The translations under genes and the position numbers were made by a program. This document shows positions 34,848 through 46,236 of a stretch of DNA of 64,000 bases, in pieces; position 1 is the first letter of the stretch, and each line of letters starts with the position of its first letter. The stretch comes from Vitellaria paradoxa (lineage: Eukaryota; Streptophyta; Magnoliopsida; Ericales; Sapotaceae): NCBI GenBank assembly GCA_019916065.1, contig CM034236.1, positions 15,143,167-15,207,166 on the forward strand. Reading direction: 5' to 3'. The notes beneath the pieces were generated by a model. The model worked only from the letters and a program-made list of their open reading frames with translations. It had not been told where the DNA came from and did no database searches.

Positions 34848-36600
34848 AAGAGCAAAAAAGTGAAAACCTTATGACCGCTTCTAATTAGGCGTCTAAATAA
34901 CCCAAGCCAAGTGTAAGGGTGTGCGGTGTAGTTTTAAACTCGGTGATCGTCCCGAGGTCGAATCCACAGGAATCTAATGTTAATTTTTTCCTAAGTTATT
35001 TTGGTTTAATTAATTTACTATTTTAATTTATTAAACGAAAGATTAAAGGTTTGATTTGGTTTTGAAAGATTGTTTACAAATAAAATAGGCTAATAAACTA
35101 AACTAACAACTCAATAAAACATAAATTTAAACTAAATAATTTTAATACAACTAATTAACTATGAAAACTAATAAAATACTAAAAGCAGAATTTAAATTCA
35201 GTTTTAACAAATCTAATGAACGCATATTGATTTAGCTTACAAATTAGGGCGGATCCAATTTTTTAGGTTGAATAACAAGTTTACCTCGGATTGAAAATCA
35301 CATTTGGATTAATAACCCAGTAAAGATTTTCAATAGAGATTATTTAAATAAAAAGTTCCCTCAACCCAAAATCTCGTTTAGGATAAATAGGTTGGTAAAG
35401 ATCTTCAATAAAACTCCATTTGAAAATTAGTTTAGCTCAATCGAAATCACGTTTAGGATAAATGGATTGGTAAGAATATTCAACAAAAACTCATTTGATT
35501 CGGATTTTATTTTATTTATTTTCAAAAGTATTAAGAAAGTTTTAATCTTATAAAATTATCAGGGATTTCAGAGAATGTGATCAATTTTATAAGTTTTTCA
35601 AAAGCTTTTGTATAAATGAAAATGAATCCGTATAATGTATTCAACCTTAGTTTTGGATCCGCCCATCTTTGATGAGCTAAATCAATACAAACTCTAATCT
35701 AAACACTATAACAATCAAATAAACAAAACAATGAAAAAGTAGAGGAAGAGATACATACTTCATAGATGAACTCATGAAAATGAATATGCAAACTTCAATC
35801 CACAAACTTGAATGTACAGAAACTCTCCTTCTCTAAAAATCTCTATTCAGAAAATAAAACTAAAACTAAACTATCTTTAAAAAAAAAAACTTCTGTGATA
35901 AAACATTCTCTGCCGAAATCGCCCCTCCTCCCATTTTATGTCAATCTCTATCTCTATATATATAAATTACATCAAATCGATTCTGCATATGGCATTCCGT
36001 AGCATTGCCAAAAACAAAACAATTACTGTATTTTTCCATTCGAAATTGCCATCACGAAGCTTGTGATTTTGGATCTGTATATAGAGGTGGTCCAGACCAG
36101 AAGCGGGGGTGTTCGGACGAAATAGAGACGTTAGAGCCTTGAAGAGATGGTCCAAACCAAGGGTTGGGTTGGTTGGGACCATGGATGAGAGGGTTGGGAC
36201 CGTACCTTAGGCTACTTTTTTGTCATTTTATTCAAAAACACATCCCGTTCTCTCAAATCTGTGAATTAAAGAAGGGTCAAAACTTCATCTCCACCATTCA
36301 GAATGAAGATCTTTGTGTCTGCAAGCTACTGTTAAAATTGAGGCTGATCCAACAGTTGATTGTCGTGCAATTACTGTTTAAAGTTGTTGTGCTAGGCAAA
36401 GAAATTCTGCACATTTTCTATTTTTTTTTCCTCTCGTTCAAGCTAATGTTCCTCCTCTACTTTTCCACTATCTTCACTCTTTTTCATGCTTTTTTTTGTA
36501 TTTTCAAATATAAATAAAATTAAACTTCAACTATATTTAAATACAAATAAATTGCATGATATAAATCTAAATTATAGCTAAATGATTACACTTTTCAAGT
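34848..36600 (-). mobile_element. LTR-like segment, minus strand, first copy
   Basis: It is repeated at 62580-64000 in the same orientation. Read on the minus strand it contains CCCTGTGGATTCGACCT and then ACACTTGG, closely like the CCCTGTGGATATGACCT and CACTTGGGGGAG found near the end of the Athila-like LTR (about 7550-7615). A TATA-type run (TTTATATATATAG, minus strand, about 35953-35966) supports an LTR in that orientation. No gene is supported. Many one-base indels separate the two copies. Confidence 0.5.
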
Positions 36601-36890
36601 GTAACCACCTTGCACTTTACTCAAACTAGTGACAATGGGATTGAAAGTTTAGAGGTAGATTTAGATGAATGGCTTGATGAGGTATTTGCGGAGGACCAAT
36701 TCTTACCTTTGCCAATCTAGTACCCTCCCATATTTCCATACAACCCATTAGTTTTTGAGGGATTGGGAAGGGACGGTGTTAACTTAGACCTTTTAGTTAG
36801 AATGGAACATGCGGAAATAAATATAGCCATTAAGTGGCTTGATGCGCCTACTTATGGCACTGGCACTGAGTCCACCCTAGCACATTTTAT
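36601..36890 (+). pseudogene. Unidentified coding-like remnant
   Basis: One frame reads with few stops and protein-like composition (for example LEVDLDEWLDEVFAEDQ, then after a stop EHAEINIAIKWLDAPTYG). It is bounded on the left by an LTR-like segment and on the right by spacer X in mid-sequence. I do not recognise a family; a retrotransposon post-pol ORF remnant is possible. Confidence 0.3.
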
Positions 36891-38465
36891 CCCAATTTGG
36901 TAATTAGACTAAGATAAAAAATTTAGCTCACAAATGTTTATCATGCTTTTTCTAAAGCCGTAATCCTTGTAAATCTCCTAATGTGATCTTTAACAATTGT
37001 TGTATTAATGTAACGAGTAGTTTAACATAATTTGGCTTATCCCAAGATTTTTTTTGATTTTTTGTTTATTGATCTATGATAGTAGATTTTATAGCATATT
37101 AAATTAATTAAAATTAATAAATAAATGTTTACAACAAATTGAAATCTAATTTAAATTATATAAAGTGATAAAAAATTGTTTGAGCAGAGATATAGAGAAA
37201 GAAATAACAATAACGTCTTTCATTCTTTTATCTCGTTTTTTTTTAGATATGATTTTTCTTAGTTTTTTATCTCAGTTTTTTCGAGAAATGTTTTCACTGA
37301 TTTTTTTATCACGGTTTTTTATGAGATGGTTTTCACTCGTCTTTACCTGGGTGTTTTTTCTTAGAGCTAGTTTCCACTAATCTTTTATCTTATTTATAAT
37401 AAAATTACAGTTTTGACAAAATTGAGAGAGAAAGTATTAAAATTAACCTTTTATCTCAGTTTTTTAATTAGACTAAGATAAAAATTTAGCTCACAAATTT
37501 TTATCATACTTTTTCTAATACCGTGATCTTTATAAATCTCCTAATGTGATGTTTATCAATTATCGTATTAATATATAATGAATAGTTCAACATAATTTGG
37601 CTTATCTTATCAAAACCATAAATTATATGTTTTCCACAATTATGCAAGTTAGTGAAGTCCCACGAGACATATGCAAAAGGTTTATTTTGATTGCTTTTTC
37701 TTTCTTTTTTTTTGTGGCGCAAGACTGTTTCCATGGACTAAATTGGAGCCTACAGAGTTACGACTAGAAAATAGTTAGAAGATACGTAGGTGTGAACAAA
37801 TTGTGAGATTAATGACAACCGGACCTAGATGAAATTCTTATTTCTACTTGTGATTTTCATGATTTTTTGGTTTTCGAAACATTATGTCATTTCTAGTTCG
37901 GTACACCATATAAAGTTAGATGATCACTCCATGGAGCGATCAATCCCGTATTTCGTCGGAATGAACTTATGTTAATTTCTTAAATGGATGAACTTATATT
38001 TTCATTTTGTCAAAAACAAAAGATAGAAAGGAAAGACATGCAAGGAAATAGCCACGTGCAGGTTTCATATTTAAAATTCGAAGCTAATGTCTAAATTTTA
38101 GTGCTAATTCGCTTATTAGTTTTCTACCTCAATGACGTCTATTTCTCGGCTAACACAGCCGCATGTGCATGCGGTCTGCTTTTAAAATTTTCATTTTTTT
38201 TATCTCCTAGTACAAGCCTTCAGGTTGATGCAGAGAATTTCGTTTTCTATTGGCGAAATCAAAAGTTAGATTGAGAGAAAATCATGGGGTGTCATTAATT
38301 TCGAAAGGTCATATGAAATGTACATTTAAGCATCATTAAGTCCTCAAAGGATCGGTTACACGCCTTTATCCAACTATATAAACCTTGCACTAGCGCCCTG
38401 TGAACCCAGGCCAATTCCAACCTACTAATTCAAACACTCGGCCTATCTTTATCAAAAGAAAAATA
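36891..38465. repeat. Spacer X (truncated) and 5' flank of gene D
   Basis: It begins in the middle of the first half of spacer X. Promoter elements are kept: CACGTG at 38053-38058, the palindrome near 38160-38175 and TATATAAA at 38375-38382, 91 bp from the ATG. Many single-base losses compared with the gene A flank are visible. Confidence 0.7.
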
Positions 38466-38967
38466 ATGTCTATCCGGCAGCCCGTACGAAACTAGATGGC
38501 GGAAATATTCGTTGGCATGCTCTCACTCCTTGTTGCATGTGGCATGGCGCATGCTAGACTAGACGTGTACAACCACACAATTAACCAAACACTAGTATTA
38601 GACAAATTGAGTGCTTTGATCCGAAGCATCCGTGGTACAAGCAACCGTTGCCCTGTGGAGGCTTATCCAGGATTCTTTGATTTTTTTGACCCGCTTGTCT
38701 CGATCGTTTAGGTCAAAAGGAATGCGTACACCACGTTTTTAATGAAATGGTCGGAATCGAAAAAAATCTGAAAGATTTTAACTGCAGTTGTTACGGTTAA
38801 GGAAATAGGGCATAATTGTATCATGGGAATTGGCAGGGCTTACTAGTCATTTTAAAAAGTTCGAGGGTACTGCTCCTCATATCTACGCCCTGGCTAGCGA
38901 ACTGTTTTTTACAACTAAGAAGCTAACGAATTGCCCTGCACCGGAACCTACTCCGACTATGCCCTGA
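38466..38967 (+). pseudogene. Broken copy D of the small secreted cysteine protein gene
   Basis: Alignment to copy A shows a TAG at codon 10 (from CAG), a 7-bp loss near 38618, and single-base gains near 38652, 38686, 38694, 38801 and 38829. A second ATG at 38496 could restart inside the signal peptide, but the later frame changes destroy the cysteine domain. The promoter is still present. Because this part of the window has many one-base indels even in non-coding repeats, some breaks could be sequencing errors. The 7-bp loss and the stop are more credible. Confidence 0.75.
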
Positions 38968-39764
38968 GTCTATATGCACACGAATGTTACTGTATCAGAT
39001 GATCTAAGATGGTGTTTAATGTATATTGATTTAATCCTACGTCCAAGCGTTAGATGCTTATTATATTTGTTTCTCAAATAATTAGTGCGGTTTACTACAA
39101 TGCCAGTACAATTATAAAGATAATTCCACACTAATCTTCTTTATAATGCATCCTGGCAAACATGATCGACAAACTTACAGTAGTCACACGCTAAAAGTGT
39201 GATCTTTTTATGTAAAAACTGAGATGAAAAAAATTTCACATCACTTTTTATCAATTTTGATCTCGCTTTCTTTAAAAAACAGTGGTAAAAATAGACAAAT
39301 GATCACGCTGAAAAAAATTGGATTATTTTAAGAATATAAAATTCACATGGTAACTTACTATTATGCCATCGTGACTCATGTGACGCCTTGTGATCCTGAC
39401 AATCTTATATATTTGATATTTTTTTGTTGGTATTGAGAATTGAACTCGTGCCATTTTTTGGAAGTTAGCATGCTTGACCGCTAGCCCAAACGATCATTTA
39501 TATATACATTTTACATATTAATATACATAAACAAATTTTTATCGTTTTTGGGATTGCAAAAAGTAGTAAAATTATATTGCTTTAATTTAATTATTTTAAG
39601 TTTTTTACAATAATTTATTATCACTTTTTCCAACCAATTAGTAGCTAAAAGTTACACTTTTCCGATCAATTAGTTGAGAGAAAAGATAAAAAAATTACTA
39701 TTATGTAATTATTTTAACTTTTTGTAATAATTTGAAATCATAACCAATATATGCTGTGAGGGAC
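38968..39764. repeat. 3' flank of gene D up to the Cassandra insertion
   Basis: This is common post-gene spacer with no gene. It ends in TATGC (39760-39764), the target duplication of the Cassandra array. Confidence 0.75.
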
Positions 39765-40065
39765 CTGCCTGTGAGGGACTCTGCTTGTGGGAGAGTGAAA
39801 CAGGAGGCCACGCGGGGAGGTGAAGCAGAGAAGCAATGCCTCCCATCCCACATCGCCTGGGTCGTGGAAGGAAGTGACATATATGTAATATTCGACATCA
39901 ATATAGCACAACGCGTTTTAAAGCCGTGAGGGCACTGGGTTCAGTGGGAACTCCAAGGTTAAGCGTGCTCCAGCGGGAGCAGTACTAGGAGGGGTGACCT
40001 CCTAGGAAGTAGCTTACCAAGCCCAAAGCGGACAATATTGTACTATATGGATGCGGGTCGTTACA
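39765..40065 (+). repeat. Cassandra LTR 1 with 5S-like region
   Basis: The 5S-derived part lies at about 39941-40010 and keeps the box A-like AAGCGTGCTC and box C-like GGGTGACCTCCT. It differs from LTR 3 at several bases. Its first 80 bp resemble the internal segment (AGGAGGCCACGCGGGG), unlike LTRs 2 and 3, which suggests a chimeric start. Confidence 0.85.
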
Positions 40066-40067
40066 AA

Positions 40068-40080
40068 TGGTATCAGAGCC
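40068..40080 (+). promoter_or_regulatory. Cassandra primer binding site 1, tRNA-Met type
   Basis: TGGTATCAGAGCC lies two bases after the LTR end. It is complementary to the 3' end of initiator tRNA-Met. The second copy is at 40634-40646. Confidence 0.9.
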
Positions 40081-40209
40081 AATACCCAGCCGGAAGTGTG
40101 GGATCACGCGTGGGCCCCACGTGTAGGGGACCTGCCTGTGAGGGACTCCGCCTGCGGGAGAGTGAAGCAGGAGGCCACGCGGGGACGCGTGCCCTGTAAG
40201 GGGGAGGAT

Positions 40210-40631
40210 TGTGAGGGACTTGCCCGTGAGAGACTCTGCCTGCGGGAGAGTGAAGTGGAAGGTGAAGCAGAGAAGCAATGCCTCCCATCCCACATCGCTT
40301 GGGTCGTGGAAGGAAGTGGCATATATGTAATATTCGACATCAATATAGCATAACGCGTTTTAAAGCCGTGAGGGCACTGGGTTCAGTGGGAACTCCAGGT
40401 TAAGCGTGCTCCCCCCACATCGCTTGGGTCGTGGAAGGAAGTGGCATATATGTAATATTCGACATCAATATAGCATAACGCGTTTTAAAGCCGTGAGGGC
40501 ACTGGGTTCAGTGGGAACTCCAGGTTAAGCGTGCTCCAGTGGGAGCAGTACTAGGATGGGTGACCTCCTGGGAAGTAGCTTACCAAGCCCAAAGCGGACA
40601 ATATTGTACTATATGGATGCGGGTCATTACA
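40210..40631 (+). repeat. Cassandra LTR 2 with internal duplication
   Basis: It is preceded by a purine tract (AAGGGGGAGGAT). The LTR breaks off in its 5S-like part at about 40412 and restarts about 125 bp earlier in LTR coordinates (CCCACATCGCTTGG), so that stretch is present twice. The complete 5S-like part is at about 40505-40577. Confidence 0.85.
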
Positions 40632-40775
40632 AATGGTATCAGAGCCAATACCCAGCCGGAAGTGTGGGATCACGCGTGGGCCCCACGTGTAGGGGACCTG
40701 CCTGTGAGGGACTCCGCCTGCGGGAGAGTGAAGCAGGAGGCCACGTGGGGACGCGTGCCCTGTAAGGGGGAGGAT

Positions 40776-41073
40776 TGTGAGGGACTTGCCCGTGAGAGAC
40801 TCTGCCTGCGGGAGAGTGAAGTGGAAGGTGAAGCAGAGAAGCAATGCCTCCCATCCCACATCGCTTGGGGTCGTGGAAGGAAGTGGCATATATGTAATAT
40901 TCGACATCAATATAGCATAACGCGTTTTAAAGCCGTGAGGGCACTGGGTTCAGTGGGAACTCCAGGTTAAGCGTGCTCCAGTGGGAGCAGTACTAGGATG
41001 GGTGACCTCCTGGGAAGTAGCTTACCAAGCCCAAAGCGGACAATATTGTACTATATGGATGCGGGTCATTACA
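40776..41073 (+). repeat. Cassandra LTR 3
   Basis: This 298-bp LTR has the best-preserved 5S-like region (about 40948-41018, including GGATGGGTGACCTCCTGGGAA). It ends TTACA directly before the TATGC duplication. Confidence 0.88.
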
Positions 41074-42663
41074 TATGCAATCAAGCGACTTAATCAATAA
41101 TTTATGAAATATCCATCATATTTAATTAAAAAGATCTTAAATCCTTTTCTCATTTTCCTTTAGTTCTTGTGTATAGCACAAATTTAATCATGACTCACAG
41201 TTTACAAAATATTTTTTTCATTCCTATTATATTTTTAAAAGTAATTAGATTGCATTTAGTTTTTGTTTTGGAAAATTATTGTTCAGAATAAAATTTTTGA
41301 AAACTATTTTAAGAATTTGATTTGTAATACAAAAATATTTTCAATGGTTATATTTCAAAGTGAATTCTAAAAAGACAAAAAAAATGAAAATTTTTATTGT
41401 TTTTATTTCAACATTTTTATCACTTCCAACAAAATGTAAAATAATGTCACTTTTAATATAATTAATATTAAAGATACAATAAACATTTATTAGATATTAA
41501 ATATTTAATATTCACGTGGCAATAATTCATACAAACTATGAAGGCTGCTCCATATTTTCATTGAAAAAATAACGATTATACATGTAGCATTATTTAAATC
41601 TGATTTGGTAAATTTAGTTTTAGCATTAATCTAAAACATTTGTGTCTATTCATCTAAGATGGTAGGTTTTATTGCATAATAATTAATTAAAATTAATAAA
41701 TAAATGTTATAACAAAATTTATGAAATCTAATTTAAATTACATAAAGTGGTAAACAAAGTTGTTTGATAGAAATTTGGAGAAAGAAATAACAATATTGTC
41801 CCTCATTCTTTTATCTCTCCTTTTTTTTAAATATGATTTTTCTCATTTTTTTTATCTCTATTTTTTCTAGAGATGTTTCCGCTGAACTTTTATCTCAATT
41901 TTTTTTTAAAAGATGGTTTTTATTAATCTTTGAACTTGATTTTTTCTGGAGATGATTTCCACTGGTCATTTATCTTATTTTAAATACAAATACTGTTTTA
42001 ACAAAACTGAGATAGAAAATATTAAAAGTAACATTTTATCTCAATTTGTAATTAGATTAAGATAAAAAATTTAGCTCACAAATGTTTATCATACTTTTTC
42101 TAAAGCCGTAATCCTTGTAAATCTCCTAATGTGATCTTTAACAATTGTTATATTAATGTAACGAGTAGTTTAACATAATTTGGCTTATCCCAAGATTTTT
42201 TTGATTTTTTGTTTATTGATCTATGATAGTAGATTTTATAGCATATTAAATTAATTAAAATTAATAAATAAATGTTACAACAAAATTGAAATCTAATTTA
42301 AATTATATAAAGTGATAAAAACATTTTTGACAGAGATATAGAGAAATAAATAACAATAACGTCTTTCATTCTTTTATCTCGCTTGTTTTTAGATATGATT
42401 TTTCTTAGTTTTTTTATCTCAGTTTTTTCTAGGGATGTTTTCACTGATTTTTTATCATGGTTTTTTTATGAGATGGTTTTCACTCCTTTTTTACCTGGGT
42501 GTTTTTTCTTAGAGCTAGTTTCCACTAATCTTTTATCTTATTTATAATAAAATTACAGTTTTGACAAAATTGGGAGAGAGAGTATTAAAATTAACCTTCT
42601 ATCTCAGTTTTTTAATTAGACTAAGATAAAAAGTTTAGCTCACAAATTTTTATCATACTTTTT
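41074..42663. repeat. Post-gene spacer and spacer X after the Cassandra array
   Basis: It continues the gene D 3' flank and spacer X with no gene. It is cut inside the second half of spacer X (after TTTTATCATACTTTT), where an unrelated sequence begins. Confidence 0.75.
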
Positions 42664-44665
42664 GTCACACCCCAGGTTTTACAACCAGAGTATGTGAACA
42701 AAAGAACGCATAATACAACATTAAATAACATTTCCTATCTCACATCAGAGCCATAAACCCACACTATAGAGCAATGAATATAAAAATAAATAAAACTTAA
42801 CTTTAAATTTAAATAAATGCCTTAGTCAGAGTTAACCAAGCACTAAGTTTCAAAGGCTAAGCCCAAATATTCTTTCAAAGCTAAATAAAACAATTAATAA
42901 TAACCTCACAAATAGAGGCTTATTACAATTCACTAAAAAAAAAAATAATTCTCTAAAGGAAATTCTAATGTAATTAAATAAAAACAAATAAATAAATTCC
43001 TAATTTCAATGGTGAATAGGTCCTGCGCACGACTCAAAATCATTACCTGCATCGCAAGCTGTAGGGGTTTAGCACTAATACCACGTGTGCTCGAAACCTA
43101 CTAATAGTATAAATACAAAATGCCCTAGCATGCTACTAAATGAAACAATTATACACAAGTAGCAATTTCAAACAAGAAATTAAGTTTATTTGTCAATCTA
43201 TCTTCGTTATAATTTAAATGTGTTTCAGCACCACACAACACATTAAAGAAAAACAAGTTAATTTCAAGGTACTACTGCTTGGTTGTCTCGTAGAAATAAG
43301 ACCTAACTGCTTTGTTGTCTCGTAGAAACAAGACCTAACCAATATATATCATTCATTGATGTCTGCTTGGTTGTCCCGTAGAAACAGGACTCAACCAATA
43401 TACACCATCCTTCGGTGTCTGCTTCCTAGGCCGAAGCCTTAGGAATGTAATATGCCACCCTTAGGCATTTGCTCGTTTGTAGGTTACCAGCCTACTGGAA
43501 TCGATAACCAACCCCACGCGGGTTTCGAGACTTTCAACCCTTGGGTACGTATACCCGATATTTTCAGTACCCCTCAACTCAAACAAAATATACTATCAAA
43601 TTCCACTTCAAATCTATATTAAATAAATTGATCTTTTTATTCCCAAGTAAAAGAAAATTAAATAAATTATGTATCCACACTAGAATACTGTTAGCCACAC
43701 CACTAATGCTCATCAAACAATTTCATTAACATAACAATCAAACAATTCAAAATGTATGATTCAAAGCAATACACGTTGATTACATGGCAAGGGGTTTAAT
43801 AAATAAATAAATAAATATAAAAAAAAATTCCATCCAACAGTTTGTCTTGGAAAAAAAAATATCAATGACTTGCACAATATATGAGTATAAATATCTATGG
43901 GTCCCATTAGCATGTAAAGACAATACTAAAAGCAAATCACTTTGAACATACTTTTTATTTGCTACCCGTCATCAACCAATCAATATTATATATATATATA
44001 TATATCATGGTTTTTATTCATTACATATAAGACACAACAAACATAATAAAAAAAAATATAAACATATTTGATTCATAAATTCATGTGATGTCTGCCAGCA
44101 AAAAAAACTTTCAAACAAACTAATATGTAAAAGACAAAATTCAAAAGAAGACAAATTATCATGTAAGGACAAAAGTTTAAGTTTTCTTTATTTTATTCAA
44201 CTAATGGCTTTTGCTGGACACTCAATTCCCACCTTTTAACATATATGTATGTAAGGTAATAATTCGTATACCTTCTGATCAATTAGGTGGAAGACTTCAA
44301 TAAATATGTATACTTACATAGAGTAAAATAAATGCCCAGCAAAAGTTATCCCATCAATCATACAACTTTAATCTACGCAATGGTCTTAAATGCACGTTCC
44401 AGGTCACGATTTACAAAGGAAAAAAAAAATCAAAAACTCACCATTTATTTCATTTGACAAGTTTGACAGCAATCATTACCTTTTTCAAGTCATTACTTAT
44501 TAAGTTTAAATATATATATACTTATTTATATATGCAATGCACTGATAATTTCCTTTCATATAATATATATACGTAAAGAAATTTCATTAATTTAGATGAC
44601 TCACAGAACGAGACAAAGAAAGAAGGAAAGAAATTTTTTTATGGGTTTTGCCCCTTGCCTGTTTT
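42664..44665 (+). mobile_element. Unassigned LTR-like sequence, about 2 kb
   Basis: It starts TGTCACACCCC, a common start of plant gypsy LTRs, exactly where spacer X is cut. It contains three tandem modules of CTGCTTGGTTGTC..GTAGAAA (about 43268-43390), several short hairpins (for example GTAGG..CCTAC near 43480) and a TA microsatellite (43986-44005). No ORF of note is found. Its right edge joins directly to the interior of an Athila-like 5' LTR, so I cannot tell whether it is a solo LTR, a nested insertion or a rearrangement scar. Confidence 0.4.
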
Positions 44666-45574
44666 TCTTTTTGTTTCTGTTATTGCTTGAGCTGAGAGGG
44701 AGTCTTTCATTTTTTTTTTTTTTGGTTCTTCCGATTTCAACAGTTGTAATTAGATTTTCCATTGCAATTCAATTTCAATTCCAGATTTCAGATTTCAAAT
44801 GTCTCAATTTCATCTTTCTATTTTTGTTTCTAATTTCTTGAGAATGATCGGCTAGTTTTTCTTGGGCCAAGGCAAGGACAATGTCCTGTCCAATGATTTC
44901 CAAGATGCCGTTATTCATGGATTAATTTTGAGTTATTTGGTTATTAATCTTAGTTGTATCTAATTACTCTCAAAATCAATGGTCCATTGTCCGATTAACA
45001 CTTGTTTACATATTTTATCAATGAGTTCATAGAAATTGCTGAATTCAGAACTCTTATTGCAAATATGTATGGGAGTTGCTAGAGTTAGATCTTCTATAGT
45101 CTTCATGATAGATTATGCACATCACTTGTTTGATCCATGGCTTGTATCATTTGAAATTAATTTTCTCCAAACATTAGAGCAACTAGAATTGATGATCTAT
45201 TCACTCTTGGTATTTTGAGATTGATTTGGATAGGCATTGGAATTGTCTTGCCCATCTTTTTAATATCAAGTTTTAGTTAAGTTTAGTTTTCATTTCAAAA
45301 CCCATTTCCAAAACCATCAAAAATTCCAAACCAGATTTTCAATTCTGTTTACCATTCATGTGAGCCATGTTTTGCCTCTTTAATCCATTTGATTCAAACA
45401 TGATTTTACTCCCTAGATCCCTGTGGATATGACCTGGTTCTTACCAGTTAATTGTGCTACAATGAAACCTTGCACTTGGGGGAGTTTGTCTCGATTTTCC
45501 TTACTCAACACCTTTGAAATCTGAATTTTCATCTTTATTTACATTTGAGAGTGAGGTAATTAAGCAAACACAAG
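44666..45574 (+). repeat. Truncated 5' LTR of Athila-like copy 2
   Basis: It aligns to 6790-7704 and carries the marker bases of the copy 1 5' LTR (GGTCCATTGTCC near 44982, TTTTACTCCC near 45406). The left edge at about 44666 is a junction with unrelated sequence. Confidence 0.88.
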
Positions 45575-45582
45575 CACAATTT

Positions 45583-45600
45583 TGGCACCGTTGCCAGGGA
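45583..45600 (+). promoter_or_regulatory. Decayed tRNA-Asp primer binding site
   Basis: Compared with copy 1, two G bases have become A (TGGCACCGTTGCCAGGGA). Both changes fit deamination at methylated cytosines of the other strand. Confidence 0.85.
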
Positions 45601-46236
45601 TCTTTGAAAAGCAATGGTGTTTTGAACTTTTGGAGCAAGGATTGGCAACATTACTCACCACCATCTTCAACAACAAAGCTACTCAAGGCATTGGGTAATT
45701 TTGTTCCATTCTTATTTCCACCTCTAGTTTCATTTTTATAGGTTTTTTGTTTTTAGTTTTAGTGTTTAAATTGTAGTTTCTGATTTTGAAAAAGAGAAAA
45801 AAAATCTGAGTTTAGTGCTGTATTTTGTTTTGGATATCTAAATTTCTGAGTTGTTGATTTTCTGTGCTGAAATTTGATTTCTGGAATTTGATATTCGAAT
45901 CTGCTGCATATGATATGCGAATGCTTGAGTTTACCTCTGAATTGCTGATCTGTTTTGCTGTCATATTGCATTAAATCTGCTGAGTTTATGTGTGTGTGCA
46001 ATCTGTTAACAGAAGAGTTGTTCAGAATTTTGTGAGAAGTAGTTGAAAAATCTGATTTCATTTGCTGAAATTCATCTTTGAATTTTTGTTTGACTTACTG
46101 AAAATTTGCATTGAGTTGCTGTACATTCTGCTGCAATTTGTTAGAGGAAGAGGTCTGATTTTCTTTGTGAATTGGTGATTTAGTTGTGAAGTTTGGAGGT
46201 GGGGTTGGAGTATATTCAAATCTGAATTTTCTGTGC

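Larger units (their letters stand above)
39765..41073 (+). mobile_element. Cassandra TRIM retrotransposon array with three LTRs
   Basis: The order is LTR, internal, LTR, internal, LTR, with all LTRs starting TGTGAGG and ending TTACA. Each LTR holds a 5S-rRNA-derived stretch. Both internal segments start with a tRNA-Met-type primer site. The array is flanked by a perfect 5-bp duplication TATGC (39760-39764 and 41074-41078). These are the hallmarks of Cassandra, a non-coding miniature LTR element. The duplication of an LTR-internal module implies unequal recombination after insertion. Confidence 0.92.

Noticed and set aside
34607..34888. Open frames running through the N gap
   Set aside because: The residues are artificial, and the flanks are TA microsatellite.
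34900..34990. tRNA-like sequence (GGTCGAATCCACAGG resembles a T-arm)
   Set aside because: No acceptor or anticodon arms can be formed. The motif is the complement of a conserved part of Athila-type LTRs.
40051..40970. Several overlapping open frames on both strands
   Set aside because: They lie in the GC-rich non-coding Cassandra array, whose repeats create spurious frames.
39941..41018. 5S rRNA genes
   Set aside because: Only the central 70 bp resemble 5S rRNA. They sit inside Cassandra LTRs and lack the ends of a real gene.
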